Part shown: in pieces, positions 18,578-27,957 of the stretch | Layout of the letters: the number at the start of each line of letters is the position of its first letter | Position numbering within the stretch: position 1 is the first letter of the stretch | NCBI GenBank assembly: GCA_963752345.1 | Contig: CAVVYA010000013.1 | Location: 1-64,000 of the forward strand | Origin: CAVVYA01 sp963752345 | GTDB lineage: Bacteria; Pseudomonadota; Alphaproteobacteria; SMXQ01 | Length of the DNA stretch: 64,000 bases | Direction: 5' to 3' | Made by a program: the position numbers and the translations under genes | Notes under the pieces: generated by a model | Told to the model about the DNA's origin: nothing | Databases searched by the model: none | Seen by the model: the letters and a program-made list of their open reading frames with translations, nothing else

Positions 18578-19807
18578 TTAATTCGAGTTAGGATTACTCT
18601 CAGCAGTCTCAGATGCGGGCAGCGGGATGACGGGTTCGAGTTCCTCCTGCTCCAGCAGGTGGGCCTCGTCGGACCCCATAAACCGGACCAGATCCGCTAC
18701 GACTGATAGGTCGTCCACGAAGTCCTTGAAGACCGCGGCAGGGCTTACCGGTGAGCCGTGCTTGACGGCGAGGGTTGGGCTCATGAGATGCAGCTCCAAC
18801 CGCCTGCCCGTTATAGCGAGAGCTCGCTCGATGCGGTAGGCGATCTTGATGCCGCCCGCGTCGATGTCGCCCCAATGATAGATGCGGCAGTCGGTCGCTC
18901 GGGCGAGCGCGATAATCGCGGCCAGCGCCGAATTACTCGGAAAGCCACCCGTGTAGATGACGACCCCGCCTGTCGCGGCCTCTCGAACTTGTCGGTTGAA
19001 GCTGGCGAGGTTCTCGACCGTAAGCAGCCATTGCGGCTTGCTGTCGACGCCGAGATGCGCGGTCATCTCCGGCGCGATGCCGATATAGGGTTCCGCAGGG
19101 AGCCGATTGCCCTTGTAGGTAACGGGCCCGGCGACGAGGCACGGGTGCGGCATTCGGTTTACGCCGAAGTATTCCAGCATGTTCGAGGCATCGAGATAGT
19201 CGGGAATAACCACCGCCATGCGCACAACATCGGCAATGCGGCCGATATTGTTCTCGACGAATTTCGAATTCCCGGTCGCGCGCCTGGAGAACGTCCGCCG
19301 ATCCATACCGTCGTCGCGGCTCCGCGAAAGCAGTCTGGCGGCCGCCTTGAAGACGCCGATCACGTCCTCGACATCGTCTGGGCCGAGATCGCGGATGAGA
19401 TTGCGCTTCTCCGACCAGGCTGCTGTCACGCGCTCGATTACGCCACGGAGCTCCGGTGTCAGATTCGGCAGACCGGCCTCCAGCGCAGCTCGCGCCACCG
19501 TTGCCACGTCTGATGGCTTTCGGCGTCCAAGCATCCGATAGAGCGGCTCAGGGTCGAGCAGCACGACCTTCTCGATGTTGTGGCTGTTCTCCCGGCGCCC
19601 GTAGACAAGCTCAACGCACTTCTCGTCCGCCGCACGCTTCAGGATCTCATGGAGGTCTTGCAAGTCGTCGTAGAGCAGCGACACCTTCGGCAGGTGCTCG
19701 ATGACGCGGTTCTGGCGGTCCGACTTAACCTCGACACGGTCGAGCAGACGGCAGAGGGCTTGCTCGGCAATCTCCCGGCCGCTCAGCGATTCTGGGCTGC
19801 GCGCCAC
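18578..19807 (-). CDS. jetD: Wadjet nuclease subunit JetD
   Basis: A 409-residue protein with an N-terminal wing-like region and a C-terminal DUF2220/TOPRIM domain related to topoisomerase VI subunit A. TOPRIM acidic residues: Glu265 in LLTVENLASF and Asp314/Asp316 in HWGDIDAGG. JetD cleaves circular plasmid DNA after the JetABC SMC motor has extruded it. It is the last gene of jetABCD, starting 3 bases after the jetC stop. All catalytic residues that I can recognise are intact. Confidence 0.9.
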   Translation of the reverse strand: MARSPESLSGREIAEQALCRLLDRVEVKSDRQNRVIEHLPKVSLLYDDLQDLHEILKRAADEKCVELVYGRRENSHNIEKVVLLDPEPLYRMLGRRKPSDVATVARAALEAGLPNLTPELRGVIERVTAAWSEKRNLIRDLGPDDVEDVIGVFKAAARLLSRSRDDGMDRRTFSRRATGNSKFVENNIGRIADVVRMAVVIPDYLDASNMLEYFGVNRMPHPCLVAGPVTYKGNRLPAEPYIGIAPEMTAHLGVDSKPQWLLTVENLASFNRQVREAATGGVVIYTGGFPSNSALAAIIALARATDCRIYHWGDIDAGGIKIAYRIERALAITGRRLELHLMSPTLAVKHGSPVSPAAVFKDFVDDLSVVADLVRFMGSDEAHLLEQEELEPVIPLPASETAESNPNSN

Positions 19808-19810
19808 CGG

Positions 19811-22800
19811 TCACTCCGCCGCGGTCGACACCGGCGCCGCGGCGGCCAATTCCTCGCGGAAGCCCTCAACACCCTTTCGGTTCGGGTTAATGGCGGCCAT
19901 CTCCTCCCGCGCCCTCTCCTTCGGGAAGTCGGAGGCGATGTAGACCGTCTCTGTCGCCCTGGACTTGCTGACCGTCACGATCGTGTCGAAAACCTCGGTG
20001 AAGGTCGGCCGCTCGCCTTCGGGTGCAGCGACCATCAGCTGCAGCCCGAGATCGGCGAAGAACCGCACCAGGGCCTGAGTGTTGGACACATCGAGCTTGT
20101 TGAAGGCTTCGTCGAAAAGAACGAGGCCCATGCCGCTCGGCCCGCCTGGCGGATGACCGCCCGGGAAATAGGCCATCGCCATCGAAGCAGCCATGGCGAC
20201 GTAGAACGGCGCCTGGGCTTCACCGCCGGAGGCGACCGAAGCGCGCGCGCTCAGGCTCATCCATCCACGTGCCTTGTCCAGCTCTTCGTCCGCCTGCTCC
20301 TCGGGGACCATGTAGAGGTCGAACGAGTAGTATTGCCGGTAATCTTCCAGTCCCTTGCTGCCCTCGGCCTCAAGATAGTCCTCGAGGTCGGCCATGGCTT
20401 CACGGATCACCGGATCATCGTGGCGCTTCTCGATGATGGCCTGAGCCTCGTCCGGGTTCTCTTTCACCGCAACGGCGAGCTTGCGGATCTTGTCGAAGGC
20501 CGGATCAGCCTTCTTGCCGAACTTGTAGACCTGACCGGTGAAGCGGTGTTTCCGCAGATGGCTATTGAGAGCCGAGAGCTGCTGGTCAAGCATCGCGAAC
20601 TTCTCGCTCAGCCTGCTCAGCAGGTCTTCCTTGATGGCTAGGACCATTTGCTTCTCGGCCTCCTGGGCGCGTTCGAGGTATTCGCGCAGCTCGTTGGCTT
20701 CAAGACGGCGGTATTGGCTGACCGCCCATGAATAGTGAACGGAATAGGGAGCATCGGCGGCGTGACCGTATTCGATGGTGTACGGGCGGCAGTAGCTTTC
20801 GATCATACGGTTATGAGCATTATTGCCCATATTCGTAATCTTCTCAGCTGTCAGCTCCTTAAGCTTGGCTACCGCCTCGTCCTCAGCTTTCTTGTAAAAG
20901 ACCAGAGCCTCCTCAGGTTTACCTTGGAGCGTGATCTTGTTACCCATGAACGGGTTCGCAGGGACGATGAACTTCTCGCCGCCCGAAGAAACATAGGCGA
21001 CGAGCGTACGAACCTCCTCGTTGTCAATCGCCTTGATGGCTGCCCGCTTATCCTTGACGGCCTTCTTAAGTTCGAGTTGGGCGGTATTGCGTGACTGCAT
21101 TAGCTGCCCTTCCGCACGAGAGAGTTTGATGACCTTATCGTTCTGCTGCTCGATCTCATTTTTGCGTTCGTCGATATATTTGCGTAGTTCCTCAATTTCT
21201 TCCGCTAGCTCGCGATCTTCATCCGACAGCATGGCGTTCTTGCGTTCGTCGATATCGCGGTTCTTCCTCAAGACCTCACGATATGAGAACTCTAAAGCGG
21301 AGAGGTCGACTTTGATGGAGGCTGTGTTCGTTGCGATGATCCCAGCCTGCGTCAGCTGGGACAGTATCCGCTGCTTCTCGGCGATGATTTTTTGGATTTC
21401 CTCTAGCTCCCTATAGGCGAGCTCCGCGGTGCGAGAACGCGCTGTTCGGCCGAGAACAGGGTGATAGTCGCGGTCCCGGTGCACCTGATAGTCGAGCCGG
21501 GAGGTGGCTTTCCCGTTGCGCATAATTCCGCGATTGGAACGCTCAAGCTCTTCCTCCGTCTCGACCATTTGCATTCCGCCGAGGTGCAAGGCCAGATATG
21601 CCGCCGCATGTGGGTTTTCGCTGCGCACGGCAGAGGACAGGTAGCCCGCTCTCCGCGAGGCACCCACTTCCGAGGTCCGGGTGGTCTTCACGAGGCGGCA
21701 GTTGTGGAGATTTTTAATGTTGCGGTTCTTATAGAGAGTGGCGTTGGCCCGGGTCAGATCGCGCGGCTCGACAATGAGTGCTTCGCGTCGAAGTCCGAGA
21801 ACCACCTCGGCCGCGTACTGCCAGGATTCGTCCTCGACTTCGACTACATCGCTCAGCGGGACGGCATTGATGCCCTCCTCTTTCAAGAGCCGCATAAATT
21901 CTTGAGTGTGTTCGCCAAGCATAGCGCCGCCCTGCTTGGCCCGTTGGACATTGTTCTGTTGCGTATCCCGGCGACGCCGGAGTTCCGCCAACGAGTTTTC
22001 GAGGCCTTCCTTGATAGGCGCGAGGCGTTCAGGGAGGCCCGCCAGACCCTTCAGCTTGCCCAGATGCTCGGAGACGGCGGATACACCATACTTCAGCCAC
22101 TCCGGGCCGGGCTCCGCGCCGATGATCGCCAGAGCGGCATTGGCGGCGGCGATGCTGGGAACGAATGAGCCCGGAAGATATTCGCGGATCGTCATCAGAT
22201 TACTGGTGGCGCGGAGCACATTCGTCAGTTCCTTGACCGTTTCCTCGATTTTGTCGCGTTCATGCTTTAGCAGTTTTCGTTCTGTTTCGAGCTGGGCGAG
22301 GCGCGCATCAGCGCCATTTTGCGCCAACAACGTCCGCTTCTGCTCCAACTCATCCTCTTCGCTCCGGAGGCGAGCACTGAGAGACGCCTTGATCTGCTCG
22401 GCCTCGGCCAGTTCCTTGGCGGCCGCGTGCCATGCACGGCTGGTGTTGCCGTAGATCAAGCGCCTGCGCTCGACGGCTGCAAAGAACCGGTGAATTTCCC
22501 ACGTCAGGCGCGAGAGCATGGACCGGCCCCAACGTTCGAACCCGCCGACGACGCCTTTAAGGACCGCGAGTTTTTCTTCGACCGCCTTCGCAGCCGCCGT
22601 GTAGTCGCGCCAGCACGCGACCTGGGCGCGGACTCGGTCGATGCTGAGGTCGTCCTGTTGCAGGATGAAGTCCCGGACGAACTTGGTCGGATTGTTGACC
22701 GCCTCGAATGATAGCGAATTGAAGAAGGCGTCGAGGAAGCGGGTCGCATCCGGCTGCTGTCCGCCGCGACGCATGATAGCCAGCATATCGCTCACGAACC

Positions 22801-23341
22801 GCCCGGAGCTAGTACGGTATTCCCGGAGTTCCGGGCAGCGCCGCTTCAACTCAGCGACGATTTCGTCCCATGGCCTGTCCTCAGGGTCGGTTGTGTCCTT
22901 CGTGAACCAGTCCTGGGCGGAGAACGCGATTTCGGGCGCAATGAAGCGGGTGACCACGATTTCGCGGGAATCGCCTTCGCGCGCGGTCATCACGATGCCG
23001 ACGCCGACGTGATGCGCGGTGCCGTCAGCGCGCTCCTCGGTGAAGGTCAGTCCTAGAATGGTCTCGCAGGACGGACTGCGCTTTGGCACGCCTCCGTCCT
23101 TCTTGGGGACGAGGTAGCCGAGGCAGTAATCGATGATTTTGCGATCCGACTTCGTCTCGGCCGACGGATTCAGGTCCACCCGGTTGTGGTTGGCGCCGCC
23201 GATGACGGTTTGAATGGCATCGAGCAGCGAGGACTTGCCTGAGCCGGTTGGGCCGACCATGCCAATCGCTCCACGGAAATCAACGTCCTCGCAGGAGCAG
23301 AGATACCAGTTCTTCATGGACAGGCGGGTCAGCTGATACAT
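19811..23341 (-). CDS. jetC: Wadjet SMC-like ATPase JetC
   Basis: A 1176-residue MukB-like SMC protein. The head contains Walker A GPTGSGKSS at residues 30-38, long coiled-coil arms (about 300-480 and 650-1000 with charged heptads) flank a hinge near 500-600, and the C-terminal head has a signature ASGGEAQAPFY and Walker B GLVLFDEAFNKLD. It is the DNA-loop-extruding motor of Wadjet, assembled with JetA (kleisin) and JetB. The start overlaps the end of jetB by 1 base. Length and motifs look intact. Confidence 0.93.
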   Translation of the reverse strand: MYQLTRLSMKNWYLCSCEDVDFRGAIGMVGPTGSGKSSLLDAIQTVIGGANHNRVDLNPSAETKSDRKIIDYCLGYLVPKKDGGVPKRSPSCETILGLTFTEERADGTAHHVGVGIVMTAREGDSREIVVTRFIAPEIAFSAQDWFTKDTTDPEDRPWDEIVAELKRRCPELREYRTSSGRFVSDMLAIMRRGGQQPDATRFLDAFFNSLSFEAVNNPTKFVRDFILQQDDLSIDRVRAQVACWRDYTAAAKAVEEKLAVLKGVVGGFERWGRSMLSRLTWEIHRFFAAVERRRLIYGNTSRAWHAAAKELAEAEQIKASLSARLRSEEDELEQKRTLLAQNGADARLAQLETERKLLKHERDKIEETVKELTNVLRATSNLMTIREYLPGSFVPSIAAANAALAIIGAEPGPEWLKYGVSAVSEHLGKLKGLAGLPERLAPIKEGLENSLAELRRRRDTQQNNVQRAKQGGAMLGEHTQEFMRLLKEEGINAVPLSDVVEVEDESWQYAAEVVLGLRREALIVEPRDLTRANATLYKNRNIKNLHNCRLVKTTRTSEVGASRRAGYLSSAVRSENPHAAAYLALHLGGMQMVETEEELERSNRGIMRNGKATSRLDYQVHRDRDYHPVLGRTARSRTAELAYRELEEIQKIIAEKQRILSQLTQAGIIATNTASIKVDLSALEFSYREVLRKNRDIDERKNAMLSDEDRELAEEIEELRKYIDERKNEIEQQNDKVIKLSRAEGQLMQSRNTAQLELKKAVKDKRAAIKAIDNEEVRTLVAYVSSGGEKFIVPANPFMGNKITLQGKPEEALVFYKKAEDEAVAKLKELTAEKITNMGNNAHNRMIESYCRPYTIEYGHAADAPYSVHYSWAVSQYRRLEANELREYLERAQEAEKQMVLAIKEDLLSRLSEKFAMLDQQLSALNSHLRKHRFTGQVYKFGKKADPAFDKIRKLAVAVKENPDEAQAIIEKRHDDPVIREAMADLEDYLEAEGSKGLEDYRQYYSFDLYMVPEEQADEELDKARGWMSLSARASVASGGEAQAPFYVAMAASMAMAYFPGGHPPGGPSGMGLVLFDEAFNKLDVSNTQALVRFFADLGLQLMVAAPEGERPTFTEVFDTIVTVSKSRATETVYIASDFPKERAREEMAAINPNRKGVEGFREELAAAAPVSTAAE

Positions 23342-24093
23342 CAGAGGCTCTCCTCGGCCGCGACTTCCGCGTCTTTACTCGTCGGGTGTGCCGCTTTGGC
23401 CGCCTTGCTGAGATTGGCGCCTTCGCCGGCGGGCGCCACCGGGATATGGGCTTTGGCAGCTTCCATGGTTTCGATGACCCTGAGGACATAGCTCTGGGGC
23501 ACAACCACCTCGACGCCGGGCAGGATCGTCAGCGGGGTGACGTTCTCCACTGGGTCCTTGTCGCCGATTTCGACAACGCCCTTCCGCTTCAGGAAGTGAA
23601 GGATGGCACCGATACGAGGCCAGTCGATTTCGATGTCACCGATGACCTTCAGTTTGTCGTAGATCTCATTCGTTGAGGTTTCCACATGGCCGGTGTCGCT
23701 GTACTGCTTGTTCTTGAAGGCTTCTTCGTAAGTGATGCGGAGTGCGAGAAGGACGGCCGTTTCATCCTTGCACAGGCGGCCGCTCTGATAATCGTAGCGC
23801 GCCCCGGTGTTCGGCACCTTCAGGGCAATCATGCCGGATCGGGTATCGTGATGGAACTCGAGCCCCATCGCGCCGAAATAGCGCCGGAAGAAGTGCTGGT
23901 TCTCCGGCTTTGAGAGGATGCGGTAGGACGGACCGATGGCGTGCATACCGGGATAGATGCACTGGCGCAACATCATGATCTGGATGCAGCGCGTGATCGC
24001 CTCCTCGCTCTGCTCTTCCTGCTGACCGCGGCTGGTGCGCTGCGAGCTCTCCCGCTCGACGAGCTCGCGGAATTCCTTCAGTTGCTCAATCAT
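23341..24093 (-). CDS. jetB: Wadjet subunit JetB (MukE-like)
   Basis: A 250-residue protein with MukE-like tandem winged-helix character: residues 35-130 (IMMLRQCIYPGMHAIGPSYR, then ALRITYEEAFKN) and 150-190 (RIGAILHFLKRKGVVEIGD). It bridges the kleisin JetA and the JetC heads. The last 45 residues are Ala/Glu-rich. It overlaps jetA by 4 bases and jetC by 1 base, which indicates tight co-translation of the complex. Confidence 0.88.
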   Translation of the reverse strand: MIEQLKEFRELVERESSQRTSRGQQEEQSEEAITRCIQIMMLRQCIYPGMHAIGPSYRILSKPENQHFFRRYFGAMGLEFHHDTRSGMIALKVPNTGARYDYQSGRLCKDETAVLLALRITYEEAFKNKQYSDTGHVETSTNEIYDKLKVIGDIEIDWPRIGAILHFLKRKGVVEIGDKDPVENVTPLTILPGVEVVVPQSYVLRVIETMEAAKAHIPVAPAGEGANLSKAAKAAHPTSKDAEVAAEESL

Positions 24094-25532
24094 GCTGCGT
24101 CTCCAGTCGCGACCCGGCAGATCGCGAAGTCGGTGAATTCAAGCCAGTCGTTCTCGGCCATCCTGGTCGTGCGCTCGATCCGGTATCGGCGGGACAACAC
24201 GCCGTCGAACATGACGTCGGTCTCCCGCAGACGCTGGAACACGACGAAATCGTCGACATTATCGATCACGAGTTCGCTCGCCATGACCCGGTCCCGTCCA
24301 TCCAGGACGTGGTCTAGGAAGGCACCGACCCGCTGCGGGGTTACCGTCATGCGGCGCGCGAACTCTTCCTTCGCCTTCTCGAAGGCAATGACCGCCGGAT
24401 CCGGGAGGTTCGCCCGGAGTTTGGTCCGTGCGATGTCAGCCCGCGGCGCCCGCTGCTGATAAAGGGAGTCCTCACCCAGCGGCCGCTCGTAACGGAAAAT
24501 GAAGCTTAGGGTATCGACCTCGCCGTCGAGCGGCAGATCGGAGGCCCCGAGCGCGCGCAAAGCCTGCGTCGCCCGATCTAGGAGACCGGCGTCATCGCGA
24601 TCCATGTACCGAATGACGGTATGGACACGGCGCTCTATGCGGGCCTGGGTATCATCGATGATATCGAGTTGGTGGACGATGTTGTCGAAGGTCCGGTGGA
24701 CCTCCGCCAGCTCCTGCCGGATAATCTCTTCCGCACGCTCTTTGTTGCCTGCCCGCCCTTCTCTGACGTAGCCCTCAGCGAGCCGGGGCATAATCAGCGT
24801 GTCATCCTGGATTTTGCGGACCAGATCCAGGATGTTGACGCGGAAGCGGAACGGATTGTTCTTAGTGCGGAGCGACTTGTAGTCCGTAATTAGGTGCTTC
24901 GTGACATAATCCGCAAAAAAAGCGCGGAAGAACGCCCGGTGGCTGTCTTGCTTTATGATCTCGTCTTCGACGCGGCGCATTTGGGCGGCTAGCGTGCGCA
25001 CATGCTGTACGAAGTCGCGCGAGAATTTCCAGGCGTTGCGGATGTTCTCGGAGCGCTCATCGGGATAGTTCCTAGCGTGATCGAGGTTGCCGAGGACGTT
25101 CAGGACCACGCCGCCGTAGGAGCGCATATCTCCGTTGGCAATCCGCTGCAATTCCCGCAGCAAGAGGCGGCCTTCCGGGCTGAGATCAACGATCTTTCGG
25201 TACCGGTCGCGCATCTCGATGAGCCAGCCGGAGTCCCGCAGCGTGCGGTATGCCGTGTAGCGACGGACGTCCTGTCCATTCGCCTCGCGGAGAACCAGCC
25301 TTTTCACCTCGTCGTCATCTGCTTCCGCATCTGCATCGAAGGCGGTCTCCGGTGTGGTGTGCCGGTCGATGAAATCGCCGATTTCGCTGATGAGATCTTG
25401 CACCTTCGGTGTGTCGCCGATGGAATCGAACGTCTGTTCGTACAGGTGCAGAAGGAGCGCTGCATAGAAGCGGCGGTTCGCGGCGGCCAGAGGACGGAAG
25501 ATTTGGTCAGGCAGCTGATCAAACAGCGGCAT
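24090..25532 (-). CDS. jetA: Wadjet kleisin subunit JetA (MukF-like)
   Basis: A 480-residue protein beginning MPLFDQLPDQIFRPLAAANR, with an N-terminal winged-helix region, a long central helical part (residues 170-330) and a C-terminal winged helix. This is the kleisin that links JetC heads and JetB, equivalent to MukF. First gene of the four-gene operon. A weak AAGAG-like signal precedes the ATG. With jetB, jetC and jetD it makes a complete type I-like Wadjet, a system that linearises small circular plasmids. Confidence 0.9.
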   Translation of the reverse strand: MPLFDQLPDQIFRPLAAANRRFYAALLLHLYEQTFDSIGDTPKVQDLISEIGDFIDRHTTPETAFDADAEADDDEVKRLVLREANGQDVRRYTAYRTLRDSGWLIEMRDRYRKIVDLSPEGRLLLRELQRIANGDMRSYGGVVLNVLGNLDHARNYPDERSENIRNAWKFSRDFVQHVRTLAAQMRRVEDEIIKQDSHRAFFRAFFADYVTKHLITDYKSLRTKNNPFRFRVNILDLVRKIQDDTLIMPRLAEGYVREGRAGNKERAEEIIRQELAEVHRTFDNIVHQLDIIDDTQARIERRVHTVIRYMDRDDAGLLDRATQALRALGASDLPLDGEVDTLSFIFRYERPLGEDSLYQQRAPRADIARTKLRANLPDPAVIAFEKAKEEFARRMTVTPQRVGAFLDHVLDGRDRVMASELVIDNVDDFVVFQRLRETDVMFDGVLSRRYRIERTTRMAENDWLEFTDFAICRVATGDAA

Positions 25533-25837
25533 GGAATACGTCTCGTGGGCCTGATAATCCGGTGGCCTCGTAGGGGTTGGAGCGACCGAAATGGAGCCGC
25601 AACATCCGGCGCTCGAAGGCGACCAGCAGTTTACCCGGTGACGCGAACGGGGAAGACTTCACGCACCGTGCGAACTTTGGGTGCAGCGCAGATGGATGAT
25701 TCTCAGTTAGGCGTCGATGATGGATCAAACTATTGACGTCCACATTGATGTCGATATCACCAAGACTGAGGGAACCGCTTCTATAGATGAAGAGATGCGG
25801 ATTCTGCCAAGGTCGAGGATGAGCCTTGCGTTTAAGC
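25533..25837. other. Leader region of the jet operon
   Basis: About 300 bases between jetA and the upstream XRE gene on the same strand. An open frame crosses it (complement 25519-25902), starting inside the XRE gene, but it has no recognisable domain and I do not call it a gene. The jet promoter should be here; I see no strong consensus. Confidence 0.4.
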
Positions 25838-26308
25838 TCACAATCTTCCTGCCCGTAGAGCAGGAAATTGCGCAAATCCCTTTGCAGCCTCGGCAGGCTC
25901 ACGACACCCCCACATCGCGACGCTGGTAATCAATTTCCTTAGGCAATTGTACCCTATGCAAGCACTATCTAACAAAAGGTGAAAGCCGCACCTCTCTTGG
26001 TTAACGAGCTCTACTTGGAACACGGGGCGCCGGCCAAAGGACATTCCAGGCCGAGATAGGTGGATGGCGGCAAACTCAGGTCCCTCTGTGGAAAGCTGCT
26101 TCACATCTTCCAGGAGGCGGCCTGGCGACACCCGCAGCGCGGCAGCTATTTCATGGAAAACCAGAACAGTTGGATTCCTTACCCCGCGCTCGATGCCGCT
26201 GATGTAGGTCCGATGTAAGCCACATTCGAACGCGAGTTCTTCCTGGGAAAATCCGCACTGCTTCCGAAGCTTTCGGACGTTAAGCCCGACCCTGCGCCGA
26301 GCAGGAAT
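25838..26308 (-). pseudogene. XRE-family regulator without a standard start codon
   Basis: The frame encodes 156 residues with a clear helix-turn-helix: VGLNVRKLRKQCGFSQEEL, FECGLHRTYISGIERG and the ALRVSPGRLLED end. Directly before IPARRRVGLN is a TAA (26309-26311), and no ATG, GTG or TTG occurs before the HTH is already half read; the only candidate is the ATT at 26306-26308. Either the 5' end was removed by recombination or a rare ATT start is used. The arsH remnant on the other side of the same short gap is also truncated, which favours recombination. It lies upstream of jetA on the same strand and may have regulated it. Confidence 0.7.
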
Positions 26309-26342
26309 TTAAGGACAGATCGTTTAAGCACCCTGGTCTGCG

Positions 26343-26827
26343 CTGCCGGATCGCGCATCCACCGATCACCCGAAGGTGCAGGAGCTTCGCCAACTTTCCG
26401 AATGGTCTGAGGGTCATGTCTGGACCAACCCTGAGCGACATGGCGCGATGAAGGCGCAGATCGACTGGGTTCCGCACTCGGTGGCCGTCGGTCCGGCCTA
26501 CCCAGGGCCGAACGCTCGCTCTCGTGCGGGTCTGCGGCGGATCGCAGTCGTTCAATGCGGCCAACCAAATGCGCATCCTGGGTCGCTGGATGCGGATGAT
26601 CACCATCCCGAACCCAGTTCTCGGTGGCGAGGCATACCAGGAATTCGATGACGCGGGACGGATGAAGCCATCGTCCTACTATGACCGCATGGTCGATGTG
26701 ATGGAGGAGCTGGTGAAGTTTCACGCCGCTGACCCGCGATGTCTCAGGTTACCTGACCGACCGCTACAGCGAGCGCAAGGAGGATGCCCTCGAGCTGGAG
26801 CAGCGCGTCAACCTGAAAGCGATTTGA
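26343..26827 (+). pseudogene. arsH: arsH remnant (NADPH-dependent FMN reductase), truncated and frameshifted
   Basis: Pieces of ArsH in two to three frames: LPDRASTDHPKVQELRQLSE and WSEGHVWTNPERHGAMKAQID, then VCGGSQSFNAANQMRILGRW with MRMITIPNP, EFDDAGRMKPSSYYDRMVD, and last DRYSERKEDALELEQR ending at TGA 26825-26827. The N-terminal FMN-binding loop is missing, and the TGI before MKAQIDW is deleted. ArsH oxidises trivalent organoarsenicals; this copy cannot make a full protein. No other ars gene is in the window, so it is a scar of an earlier arsenic module. Confidence 0.85.
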
Positions 26828-26830
26828 GCA

Positions 26831-27229
26831 TCAGGGCAACAAAGCCTCGATGATCCGACACTCGGACACCTGCCCGCCTTTGCACTGGTGCGAGAGGCGG
26901 TCCAGTTCTTCCCGAAGCCGCTGAAGGTCCGAGATCCTCTGCTCAACGTCTTGGCGCTGCTGCACGACGATCTCATCCACGGCAGCGCATGACCGTTCTG
27001 GCTGGTCAACTAGTGACAGCAGTAGTCGCACGGTCTCCAAAGGAAACCCAAGGTCACGCGCACGGCGGACGAATGTGAGTCGGCGGACGTGGTCTTCGTC
27101 GTAGGTTCGGTAGTTTCCTGCGGTGCGGCCTGGCTCCGCCAGGATGCCGATCTTCTCGTAGAACCGGATCGTCTCCGCCTTGGTGCCGGTGGCTTCGGCC
27201 AACTTGCCAATGGTGATACCGGCGAGCAT
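26831..27229 (-). CDS. MerR-family metal-responsive regulator
   Basis: A 132-residue protein. The start at 27229 (MLAGITIGKLAEATGTKAETIRFYEKIGIL) has GGAGAGA upstream. The HTH is followed by a dimerisation helix and a C-terminal metal loop with HQCKGGQVSECRIIEAL; an additional Cys is in ERSCAAVDEI. That Cys pattern resembles the Cd/Pb/Zn branch (CadR/PbrR) rather than CueR. It is divergent from the CDF transporter, and the intervening 77 bases hold a classic MerR-type promoter, so it should activate the transporter on metal binding. Confidence 0.85.
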   Translation of the reverse strand: MLAGITIGKLAEATGTKAETIRFYEKIGILAEPGRTAGNYRTYDEDHVRRLTFVRRARDLGFPLETVRLLLSLVDQPERSCAAVDEIVVQQRQDVEQRISDLQRLREELDRLSHQCKGGQVSECRIIEALLP

Positions 27230-27240
27230 GGAATCTCTCC

Positions 27241-27271
27241 TTGACCTTGTAGCGACTACAAGGTGCATCTT
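27241..27271 (+). promoter_or_regulatory. MerR-type promoter/operator of the CDF transporter
   Basis: TTGACC (27241-27246), a long 19-base spacer, and a CATCTT -10-like hexamer at 27266-27271. Inside the spacer is a perfect dyad ACCTTGTAG-CGA-CTACAAGGT (27244-27264). Over-long spacers with a central dyad are the hallmark of promoters activated by MerR-family DNA distortion. Confidence 0.85.
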
Positions 27272-27306
27272 CAGCCCAATCGATCGTTCCGCGCAAGGAG
27301 AGCGCC

Positions 27307-27957
27307 ATGGCAGCGTCATGCTGCGAGAGCAGTTGTTCCTCGTCCAAGCCGCCCGTTGATAGAACCTATCGCCGAGTTCTCTGGGCCGCGCTCCTGATCA
27401 ATGCCGCTATGTTCCTGGTCGAGATCGTGGCTGGCGTGACTGCAGGGTCGGTTTCGCTGAAGGCCGACGCCATGGACTTCCTGAGCGATGCAGCGAACTA
27501 CGCGGTGAGCCTCTTCGTCTTGGGCATGGCGATGACATGGCGAGCGAGAGCTGCACTGGTGAAGGGCATCTCGCTGGGCATCGTCGGTCTGTGGGTGGCG
27601 GCCAGCACCTTCTCCAATGCCATCTCGGGCACGGTGCCAGAGGCCGAGATCATGGGGGTAGTCGGGTTCTTGGCGCTGGCGTCGAATGTGGGGGTGGCCT
27701 TCATGCTCTACGCTTTCCGTGAAGGCGACGCGAACATGCGTTCCGTGTGGATTTGCTCCCGCAACGACGCCATTGGCAACGTCGCTGTCATGCTCGCTGC
27801 ATTGGGCGTCTTCGGCACCGGCACAGGCTGGCCCGACATCGCGGTGGCAGCGATCCTTGCGTCCCTCGCTGTGTGGGGTGCTACTCAGATCATCCGCCAG
27901 TCGCTTGCTGAACTCCAGTCGCAGCGGCACATGGCTTCGCCGATACATGGGGCATGA
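27307..27957 (+). CDS. Cation transporter of the cation diffusion facilitator type
   Basis: A 216-residue, about six-helix membrane protein. The N terminus has a Cys cluster (SCCESSCSSS) that may bind metal. Helix 2 reads SVSLKADAMDFLSDAANYAVSL, where the DxxxD takes the place of the HxxxD metal site of classic CDF members, and helix 5 has RNDAIGN. There is no long C-terminal cytoplasmic domain. AAGGAG precedes the ATG. It is under the MerR-type promoter and followed by a methyltransferase with a 4-base overlap. Substrate is a divalent soft metal by inference from the regulator. Confidence 0.8.
   Translation: MAASCCESSCSSSKPPVDRTYRRVLWAALLINAAMFLVEIVAGVTAGSVSLKADAMDFLSDAANYAVSLFVLGMAMTWRARAALVKGISLGIVGLWVAASTFSNAISGTVPEAEIMGVVGFLALASNVGVAFMLYAFREGDANMRSVWICSRNDAIGNVAVMLAALGVFGTGTGWPDIAVAAILASLAVWGATQIIRQSLAELQSQRHMASPIHGA

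Noticed and set aside
25519..25902. Open frame of 127 codons between the XRE gene and jetA
   Set aside because: Starts inside another gene, no ribosome site and no motif. Possible but not supported.
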